Origin: Conidiobolus incongruus B7586 | Taxonomy: Eukaryota; Entomophthoromycota; Entomophthoromycetes; Entomophthorales; Conidiobolaceae | Length of the DNA stretch: 18,091 nt | Direction of reading: 5' to 3' | NCBI GenBank assembly: GCA_000697335.1 | Contig: JNEM01006131.1 | Span: 1-18,091, forward strand | In this document: one piece after another, positions 10,764-18,091 of the stretch | Layout of the letters: every line of letters starts with the position of its first letter | How positions within the stretch are numbered: the first letter of the stretch is position 1 | Made by a program: the position numbers and the translations under genes | Notes under the pieces: generated by a model | Told to the model about the DNA's origin: nothing | Database searches by the model: none | Seen by the model: the letters and a program-made list of their open reading frames with translations, nothing else

Positions 10764-11642
10764 TCTAATTTGATTATATAAATACCTCAATTTGATGACT
10801 CAGCTATTGAATTAGTAATACTGATTAATTATTTCAACTCGAATGAATATATTCTTAAATACCTTTTATTTTATTTTATTATATAAATGATTGATATTTA
10901 TAAATATATTATAATGTTTTAAATTAGAATATAAATATTTTTCATTCTTTGAATTTATGAGAAATAACAGCAAAATTTTAATTTTTCAACCTACTTCTAT
11001 AATAGGAAATTCTGGATCTATTCATTCGAATTTTTAAATATATTTTTATTCTATCATGTGTAATATGAGTCATCGTTTTAAAAATTTTTTAATCATCTGT
11101 TCAATAGTTAATTGTAAGGAGTTTAGGATTTATTGTTATTGCCTTATTTAGTAACTCAAAATTTGCAATCTTTAGATATTGAATAAACCTCAAATTGTTT
11201 TATTATTTTAATTCAAATTTTCGGTTCAATCATAATGTAATGAATAATTTTATTGAATATCAAATATTGACCATATTAAACCTGAATATACAAATAAAAC
11301 TACCCAACTTTATATTCAATTTCGATCTTATATCTATATAACTAATGATACTAGTTGAATTATCTCAAGCACCATTTTAGATGACAGATATAATTAGTTT
11401 ATATCCCATTCTAGCCACTTATATTTATAATGATAGATAAATCAAATGATTATTGGCTAAATAAATGATTACTAGGTATATATTTCAGTCTAAATATTAT
11501 TATCAATGTATTGTTGGGGCATCTATAGGCAAACATATTTAAATTTTAATACTAAATATAATTATAAAGAATTTTTTTCAAATATTGAAATTTAAATTAT
11601 ATTTTAAACTAATAAATTATAATATAAAAACTTATTTAAAAT

Positions 11643-11822
11643 ATTGCAAGTCTGCTGTAAAGTGGTCTTGCAATACGGATCAAGTAGCTTCTATAAAACT
11701 TGATAAAGGTGGTTAGCGATAAACTTTAAGGAGTTTTATCAAATTATCAACTTGAACAGCTTAATCCTGATGAAAAATGATGTTCAAGAAAGTATTTACT
11801 TGTTGATGATTTTAGCGTCATC
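11643..11822. other. Island of consecutive hairpins (possible structured RNA or relic)
   Basis: Five inverted repeats follow each other in 180 bp. They are ATTGCAAG/CTTGCAAT (11643-11650, 11667-11674), ATCAAGT/ACTTGAT (11679-11685, 11698-11704), GATAAACT/AGTTTtATC with one bulge (11718-11740), CTTGAACA/TGTTCAAG (11751-11758, 11781-11788) and GATGA/TCATC (11805-11822). The tract is visibly richer in G and C than its surroundings. On the - strand one frame reads NLIKLLKVYR, PPLSSFIEAT and SVLQDHFTADLQYF with stops between, so a decayed coding fragment is an alternative. I recognise neither an RNA family nor a protein family. Confidence 0.3.
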
Positions 11823-11953
11823 ACGCCTTAAAACAATAATTTGCATTACTGATTGTAGTTGTTGTCCCGGATTTCACATCGTACAAGGATTCTGCTCAGT
11901 AGTTGTTTGAGTTATATTCTTAATAATGATGGATGGTTTAGGTTGAATAGCGA

Positions 11954-11988
11954 GCGGACTTCTCGATCCGCGACAGTATATTTTATAC
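11954..11988. other. GC-rich hairpin followed by an AT hairpin
   Basis: GCGGA (11954-11958) pairs with TCCGC (11967-11971) across an 8-base loop, and GTATA (11976-11980) pairs with TATAC (11984-11988) across three bases. They continue the structured, GC-richer tract to the left. No transcript boundary or known terminator type can be assigned. Confidence 0.25.
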
Positions 11989-12699
11989 ATTTATCTTCTA
12001 TCAATTATCATATATATGGTAATATTTACTCTCATTTTTATTGAGATAATTCTAGATTTTACAACTTAGTTTATTCCATTCCAAATTGAGTGTCTCCCAA
12101 AATTATATTAAATGAATAAGAAATTAAAAACACGTTTTCAGAAAATAAAATATTTACCATATCTTTTATTGAAAATAACTTTACCTTTGAATATTGATAT
12201 CATTTAAATAATAAACTGTTTTAATTATATTTTACATTATTAATTTTCAATAAAGTTATTGTATTTGATCGCTCTAATGTCATAAAATTTCAACTTTTTT
12301 CTTATTTTTCCATATATCCTAAATATTTTTTGATTTTTATTAAATTGCGATAGACATTAGTTAATATATAGGATTTATAAAACTAGTATTGTAAAATTTT
12401 TGAGGTATTGAATACTATCAATCTTTTTAATTATGGCTGATTTTATTAGTTTGAAATTCAATTTTAACTTCATTTTATCAAACTGTCATATTTTTTATAT
12501 AAAAGTCAATACAATTTCTTGATATAATCGTAATAGTTATACAAAAATAATTTTTATCCAAATTTATTTATATATTTTTATTAATTTTTAGATTCAATAT
12601 ATATTTGGTAAAATTAAAAAATAAAAAAATTAAAAACTTAAGAATTGGTATTAGAGATAATAGATTGTATCAAGTTATTGGATTTAACCCTTAGTACAA

Positions 12700-15138
12700 T
12701 TATAAAGCTGTGGCCTTCTCCATTTCATCAACTATAGGCATGCTTCGGTCGGATGTTTGCATGAATGACAACTCCTCAGGAACTGCAGCGCGATTGTTGT
12801 GACTAGCCTCTTCGAATGGAGCGGGTGTATTGGTGAAAGCAGTAGGTTGCTGTTCTTTATAGTCATTCATATCAGGTACTGGAGAGGAAGGGTCAGCGGT
12901 TACTTCTTCTTCTGTTTGATCTTCTCTTTCAGTTTCTGTTTCTGGTTCAGGGTGCTCTGATGCTTCAGCGTGCTCTGTATGTGAGGTGTGTTCGGCATGT
13001 TCGGCATGTTCAGCATGTGGGGCATGTTCAGCGTGCTCTGTGTGTTCTGTATGCTCCGCGTGCTCTACATGTTCTGAGTGTTGGGCATGTTCTACATGCT
13101 CGGCATGTGGTGCATGAGCTGCATGAAGTTCGTGTCCTTCCTTAGCTTCTTGATGTCCTTTTTCGATAGTCTCTTTTTCAGAAGTGGAAGGTTCAACAAT
13201 TTCAGGTTGAGGCCCAGCAGAACTTGGTTCTTTTACAATTGGAGGCTGTGGTCCTGCAGAGTTAGGTTCTACAACAGCAGGGAAAGCAGGATCAGATGTG
13301 CTCATCAGATCTATTACTTGACGAGCTTTTTCTTCTGATTCTGATTTGGATTCATGCTTGGCCTCATGATGGGCTTCACTTGCAGATTCTTTATGTTCGT
13401 TCTCTTTACTACTTGCCTCTAATTTAGCAGACTCTTTTGATTCCTCTTTCTTTGAAGATTCAGTTCCTTCAGGTTTGGGTTCATCCGACATTTCACTAGA
13501 TTCAGGTTTGGATACATGGCTTCCTTCAGGTTTCATTTCAGGCATTTCATGAGATTTAACAGGCTCTTTAGTCGTTTCTGACACACTATGATTATCAATA
13601 GAACCTTCTGGTTTCATTCCGGACATTTCTTTAGAACTAGAAGATTCAATGGATGATTCTGGCTTACTAGAAGGCTTTGCTACTCCTTCTGGTTTACTGG
13701 GTTCTGCTAATTCCTTAGGCTCATTGGTTTCTGATGAATGATCCTTTGCTTCAGGAGCTTGTTCGGTTATACTCTGAGATTCTGCCGTCTCAGGTTTATG
13801 TGCACCGGATTTAGTTGTATGCTGAGCATCATGAGATTCAGGCTTGGATTCTAATACTTCAGGCTTATGTGCACTAGATTCGGTAGAATGCTGAGCATCG
13901 TGAGCTTCAGGTTTAGTTCCTTTGGCTTCAGGTTTTGACTCAGTAGTGCTTTGCGATTCCATATTTTCAGATTTAGGTGTACTAGATTCGGTAGCATGTT
14001 GAGCTTCGTGAGTCTCTGGTTTAGCTTCCTTAGTATCTTGATTCTCTGGTTTAGCAGCTTCTTTGTTTTCTGAATGAGTTGAAGCTCCATTTAATTTACC
14101 TTCACCTGACGATCCATGAGCCTTCTCACCAGCTTTGGCAGCTTCATCCTTTTCAGTTTGCTTTGGAGTTTCGGTTGGTTTTTCACTAACTTCGGAAGCT
14201 GTTTCAGGATGAGAAGCATCAGTCTTTGCTGCTTCAGCAGAGTCAAGTGGTTTTTTCTGATCCAAAGTGGTTTCTAATGTTTCTTTAGAACCAGCGTCTG
14301 CGGATGGCTCACGATCTGCTCCTGAAGGTTTTACTTTATCATTAGCACTAGGTGATATCGCACTTTCTCCAGATTTTGATGTCTCTTGATTGGTTGTTGA
14401 TTCTGTTGGTTTTGATGCGGGAGTTTCGGGCGCTTTGGCTGTTGAAGCATCAGCAACAGGTGATTCTGCAGGCTTCGGAGCTGATACAGCGGCAGCTGCA
14501 TCAGTACTTGGTTTTACATCAGTAGTTGACTGCGAGGATTTTTCAGGTTCTGCAGGCTTTGCAGGATCTTTGGATTCAGAATTTTCTGAACCTTTACTCT
14601 CAGTTCCAGCTGCCGCAACGGGAGTAGTACCAGCAGCATTAGGCGAAGCTGAAGGTGATGGTGCAGCAGAAGTGCCATTAGAAGATGGAGTAAGGGCAGA
14701 TGATGCCGCATTGGCAGCATCCGTTGAGCCAGTAGATTGACTAGTTGCAGTAGCAGGAGCCGCTTGACCTGCAGCTTGTACTTGAACTTTATCATACTTC
14801 GATGGCGTCCATTGTCCGTCATCATATGCTGGAGAAGGTGTTGCAGCAGCTGCACTAGCAGAAGCGGGCGCTGATGCTTGACTGGCTGCGGACGGAGAAC
14901 CAGCAGCAGCCACTGGTGCAGCTGATTGACCTGGGGAAGCACTTTCAGCGCCGACTGAATTAGTGGGAGATCCGACAGCAGGGGATGCAGCAGATGAATC
15001 ACCAGGAGGAGGCTGTGGAATACTTCGTAAAGCATTTGCATTAGGTACCTCAATAGGAGCTGGCAATGCAGCTACTTGAAGGATGATGGGTAAGAAAACA
15101 AATAATAAACCCTTCATATTAAGATTAACTTGAACCAT
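12700..15138 (-). CDS. Secreted cysteine-free low-complexity (mucin-like) protein
   Basis: This unrecognised protein has 812 residues from the first ATG (15136-15138); the ATG at 15115-15117 would also keep the signal peptide, giving 805. MVQVNLNMKG followed by LLFVFLPIILQVAALPA is a clear signal peptide, so the product should enter the secretory pathway. The mature chain is disordered in character. First comes an Ala/Ser/Pro/Thr-rich part likely to be O-glycosylated, with one WTPSKYDK patch. Next comes a long Lys/Glu/Ser/Pro-rich part with repeated KPE, MKPEG and HDAQH motifs. A 13-residue SAGPQP duplication follows, then 19 histidines at every third residue, and finally an acidic tail ending DEMEKATAL. 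I see no cysteine, no other transmembrane helix and no GPI-type hydrophobic C-terminus, so free secretion or wall/matrix association is likely. It could be a coat, adhesion or metal-binding matrix protein, but the sequence does not decide. Its only open neighbour in the same direction is MET5, more than 2 kb away. Confidence 0.87.
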   Translation of the reverse strand: MVQVNLNMKGLLFVFLPIILQVAALPAPIEVPNANALRSIPQPPPGDSSAASPAVGSPTNSVGAESASPGQSAAPVAAAGSPSAASQASAPASASAAAATPSPAYDDGQWTPSKYDKVQVQAAGQAAPATATSQSTGSTDAANAASSALTPSSNGTSAAPSPSASPNAAGTTPVAAAGTESKGSENSESKDPAKPAEPEKSSQSTTDVKPSTDAAAAVSAPKPAESPVADASTAKAPETPASKPTESTTNQETSKSGESAISPSANDKVKPSGADREPSADAGSKETLETTLDQKKPLDSAEAAKTDASHPETASEVSEKPTETPKQTEKDEAAKAGEKAHGSSGEGKLNGASTHSENKEAAKPENQDTKEAKPETHEAQHATESSTPKSENMESQSTTESKPEAKGTKPEAHDAQHSTESSAHKPEVLESKPESHDAQHTTKSGAHKPETAESQSITEQAPEAKDHSSETNEPKELAEPSKPEGVAKPSSKPESSIESSSSKEMSGMKPEGSIDNHSVSETTKEPVKSHEMPEMKPEGSHVSKPESSEMSDEPKPEGTESSKKEESKESAKLEASSKENEHKESASEAHHEAKHESKSESEEKARQVIDLMSTSDPAFPAVVEPNSAGPQPPIVKEPSSAGPQPEIVEPSTSEKETIEKGHQEAKEGHELHAAHAPHAEHVEHAQHSEHVEHAEHTEHTEHAEHAPHAEHAEHAEHTSHTEHAEASEHPEPETETEREDQTEEEVTADPSSPVPDMNDYKEQQPTAFTNTPAPFEEASHNNRAAVPEELSFMQTSDRSMPIVDEMEKATAL
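12970..13134 (-). repeat. Periodic His-x-x tract, 18 units
   Basis: The codons from 13134 down to 12970 place a histidine at every third residue 19 times without a break, mostly as H-A-E, H-T-E and H-V-E. The DNA is a 9-bp tandem repeat whose units use both CAT and CAC and varied Ala, Val and Thr codons. That means the repeat is old enough to have diverged or is kept by selection on the protein. Regular His beside Glu suggests metal or pH-dependent charge binding; this is inference. Confidence 0.85.
13189..13266 (-). repeat. SAGPQP tandem duplication
   Basis: Two adjacent units, PNSAGPQPPIVKE and PSSAGPQPEIVE, lie between the Lys/Glu-rich part and the histidine tract of the secreted protein. 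They probably arose by a local duplication of about 39 bp, since altered by several substitutions and a one-codon length difference. Confidence 0.75.
13771..14022 (-). repeat. Three imperfect KPE-H-(D/E)-AQH repeats
   Basis: Eighty-four codons contain three related units that begin KPETHEAQHATESS, KPEAHDAQHSTESS and KPESHDAQHTTKSG, each followed by a short KPE- or KSE-containing tail. The second and third are the most alike, including a shared AHKPE. The units differ in length by a few codons, typical of expansion by unequal exchange or slippage in a surface-protein gene. Confidence 0.7.
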
Positions 15139-15272
15139 TTCTTCCAATTATGAATATAATTATAATTAATAAACAATTTAGAATAAAATAAATTAATTAA
15201 ATAACAATTAAAATCTATTTTGATTAAAGTTTCATTCAATGAAATAGAGTTCAAATGCTACCATATTGTCAA

Positions 15273-15283
15273 GTATTTATATC
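15273..15283 (-). promoter_or_regulatory. Candidate TATA box for the secreted-protein gene
   Basis: The - strand reads GATATAAATAC, a good TATA(A/T)A(A/T) match, 135 bp upstream of the first ATG of the secreted-protein gene. Such strings are common in spacer DNA this rich in A and T, so the call rests mainly on position. Confidence 0.3.
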
Positions 15284-16983
15284 ATAATTTAAAACTGAAA
15301 AAATTTCAATTAAATCATTTACCACATATTCCTGAGGCTAAAATTGTTACAAGTACTAAGTTTAAGTGTAGCAAAAAATATCCGTTGAATTAGAATCAAA
15401 TTTGAAAATTTCAAAATTTTGTTAGATTGATTAACTGTTAGTTTTTGTTAATCTTGGATTAAATTACCCGATTTGACTTAATGTTTCAAATTGTTGTGAT
15501 TTTGAATCAAGCTATTAATTTAATATTAGTGATTTAGTTAAATACATAACAATATATATTCTTTATTATTAATTTGGGTTATTTTAGTCTAATTATTATA
15601 TAATTCTTTTATTTGTTGAAAAGTTTAATTTAATCAAATAATGAAGAGAGAATAAACATACACCACATATAATCAATATCCCTACGAAGGTGTTGTTTGA
15701 TCTTAACATTTATAGTTTAGTTTCAATCCTCCAATCTCCGCTAATATTATATTTTTAATTATCAAAAAGTAGAATTTAAGTTCTTCAACTAAAACCCAGG
15801 GTAGAACAATATTGATTAATAATATTCGGTTGATTTACTAAGTTATACTAACTATAAAGATAATTTTAATAAGAATTGATTAGCACGTTGCATGTATAAT
15901 ATTAATATCTAATTCGAGATTAAGAGGTATGTAATATTTATTTTGATATATATATATAACAATTTTGAATGCATCATCAATACACTAAGAACTGACGTTA
16001 ACAATTCCTTGTAGTAAATTCAACTTAATAACTAGTTATAAATGAGTTTATTTAAATATATCATAAAACTTATTTACCAAATAAAATCCAAATCCAAAAA
16101 TTTTCATTTTTAACAATGATTTAATTAACTTATGGTTACGCCTACCATATTTTTATATTTGATATATTAGTTGAATAATGTGGCGGATCTCAATCAATGC
16201 TTATAAAATTTTATATCTGCTTAAAATAACACTCTAATTGTATTAAATTAATTATTTACATTGATTCTCTATCCAAAATATAAGTTAAATTTTGTATTAA
16301 TATATTTCATCATATCTCAAACGTAAGAATGTTTATTTAACTATTTTAAAGATATAATAAATATTCTCAATTCATATTTTTTATTACTTATAAAGTCCTA
16401 TTATTTAATAAGATAATTCAATAGTCTTTATATTCAAAATTAATAAATCAATTAGATTAATTCCATATATGCATTTCTATGACAAGATCAGCTAATTAAA
16501 TTTATTATATTCTGAAAATAACTCTGAGTTTTGATTTGATAATTTAACCAATATTATTTCTAATTCATATTGACTTTCTTGGTTCATAATTAAATTGTAC
16601 ACTTTGTTCTCTGTTAAATTTTAATCAAACCTTATGTAATTGACTGAACAAACTATAAAAACCAAAGATTAACAAAAAGAGGAGTTTTTTTGATAATTTG
16701 CTATAAATTTAAATAATCAAGTTTAAGAAATAAAGTCAAAATGTTAAAAAACACTATTAATAAATTAATTTATTAAAGTTTATTATAAGTTCTTTTTGAA
16801 AAATAATTTATATTTATAAAACATAATAAAAACATAATAAAATATTTATATTAGAATACTTAGGATTTTGATAACTTTGAAATATTAAATTGATCAAATT
16901 AATATTAATTATTTTTTACCAATATAATATTATCTTGATATAATTAATATAAAATTTATTTCTCATATTATTTTATTGGGCAA

Positions 16984-16998
16984 AATAATAATAATAAT
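16984..16998. repeat. (AAT)5 microsatellite
   Basis: Five perfect AAT units stand in otherwise irregular AT-rich DNA. This is likely a neutral simple repeat, with no gene nearby. Confidence 0.6.
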
Positions 16999-18091
16999 AA
17001 AGATAAATCAAAATTTATTAATATTATTTAATACTACCATAATAACAATTGGAAGAAAATATAAAACGGACTTATGTAATATGTATTATTATTAATACTT
17101 GTAAAAATTATTAATTATAATAATTTACAATATTTATGTAGAAGAAATATTCTTAATTGATTAATATCTTTAATCAGATAAAAAAATAAATCAAAATTTT
17201 AGAAAATATTCACTTAACAAGGTTGTATATTTAAAAAACTTGTAATCTTATAACTAGTTTAAATATTATATTAAGTTAAATAATACAACTATCGAAATAT
17301 TGATTTGAAATATATAATACTACGGAAATATAGCAATAACAATTATTACAAATCTTATATATGTTCAAAAAAATATAAAGATAAAAATAGTCTATTATTA
17401 ATAAGAAATTATCTTATTATATACTCATAAATATATATCTATTTAACCAAATTTATTTTTAGATTATTTTTATACTATTCATTATTAATTTTGAAATAAA
17501 TATTTGTAAATTTATTTTAATAGTTAGTCGTGGGTTCAATTTTATATAAGATATATATTTTAAAGTATTAGATATAATCTATTTTCAGGATTTATTTATC
17601 AATTTTCATATAAAACATGGTTATATCCTTTATTTTATATTGATTTGCTTGTTTTTATAGTCAGAGAAAGAATTGATTTAATATATATTAATATAATCAT
17701 TTTATATATTATTTTATATTATTTATATATAATAATATATTAAAAGATTATTTAATTTTAAGTTATATATATTCTGCTTTTATGACTTTGCTTGACTAAA
17801 TATCTTAATAACTATATTCTTATTTTGTAAAAATATTATAACTTGCAAAGTTAAGCTATAAAAAAATAATAACTCATATATTCTGCTAAAAATGAGATTA
17901 TTCTTAATTAAATTAACTTAGACTAGGGTATAATTAAAGTATATTATTTGATTTTAATAAATTATATTTATTTATATTTAATTTATTATTGGATAATAAT
18001 TTAAAACTTAAAATTTAATAATAATAAGCTATAAACTAATATGTTTATAAACTAATTAGGTATATAAAATAAACATTATTTAAATTATTTT

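Larger units (their letters stand above)
10377..12699. other. AT-rich spacer containing the MET5 upstream region
   Basis: The right end is the 3' flank of the secreted-protein gene (stop at 12700), and the left end is the upstream region of MET5. Within it are a CYS3-like palindrome, an imperfect 18-bp direct repeat, and an island of hairpins at 11643-11822 followed by GC-richer sequence to about 12000. The + strand open frame at 11859-12044 has no recognisable protein character. The rest is AT-rich with nothing I can name. Confidence 0.65.
15139..18091. other. AT-rich gene-free region
   Basis: Nearly 3 kb with no open frame of gene size on either strand and no tRNA- or rRNA-like sequence that I can see. 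The first few hundred bases are the upstream region of the secreted-protein gene. It contains an (AAT)5 run at 16984-16998 and short TA runs (for example near 15945), but no long repeat was noticed. The window ends inside this spacer. Confidence 0.65.

Noticed and set aside
11859-12044. 61-codon + strand ORF
   Set aside because: There is no domain, signal or coding-like composition beyond the local GC-richer tract; it is better treated as part of the unexplained island.
12960-14740. Open frames on the + strand, and other - strand frames, across the secreted-protein gene
   Set aside because: They are shadows of a repetitive, biased coding sequence; none has a signal peptide or a recognisable domain, and the named frame alone has both a signal peptide and coherent repeats.
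1-18091. CRISPR array, bacterial-type operon or ribosome-binding sites
   Set aside because: No regularly spaced direct repeats with unique spacers were seen, and the genes are eukaryotic in type.

Overview
The window looks like a chromosomal segment of an AT-rich fungus. The anchor is a large sulfite reductase (NADPH) beta subunit of the fungal Met5 layout: a long N-terminal region, then a flavodoxin domain, then a siroheme/4Fe-4S sulfite reductase core. A decayed copy of the eukaryotic replication gene DNA2 lies beside it. Intergenic DNA is extremely A+T-rich, while the two long ORFs are much richer in G+C. No introns are evident in the recognised genes. I cannot place the lineage more closely than 'fungus, AT-rich, intron-poor'.

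Layout. Positions 1-1379 are very AT-rich and gene-free, with a worn stretch on the + strand that faintly resembles a piggyBac-type (DNA transposon) transposase. Positions 1380-4322 (- strand) hold a DNA2 nuclease-helicase pseudogene. Motifs can be followed in order from the N-terminus to just before helicase motif V, where homology stops abruptly at the AT-rich flank. Positions 4323-6252 are AT-rich spacer with one small GC-rich island at about 5176-5270. Positions 6253-10376 (- strand) hold MET5, complete in content but split by a one-base frame break near 7505. Positions 10377-12699 are spacer containing the MET5 upstream region and an island of consecutive hairpins at 11643-11822. Positions 12700-15138 (- strand) encode a secreted, cysteine-free, low-complexity protein with a striking run of histidine at every third residue. 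Positions 15139-18091 are gene-free AT-rich DNA.

All three gene-scale features lie on the - strand, but they do not form an operon-like unit and their functions are unrelated: sulfur assimilation, a dead replication gene, and an extracellular or wall-associated protein. I see no CRISPR array, rRNA gene, convincing tRNA or intact transposon. The best leads are the dead DNA2 copy and its sharp 3' truncation, the frame break in MET5, the periodic-histidine secreted protein, and two unexplained structured islands in the spacers.
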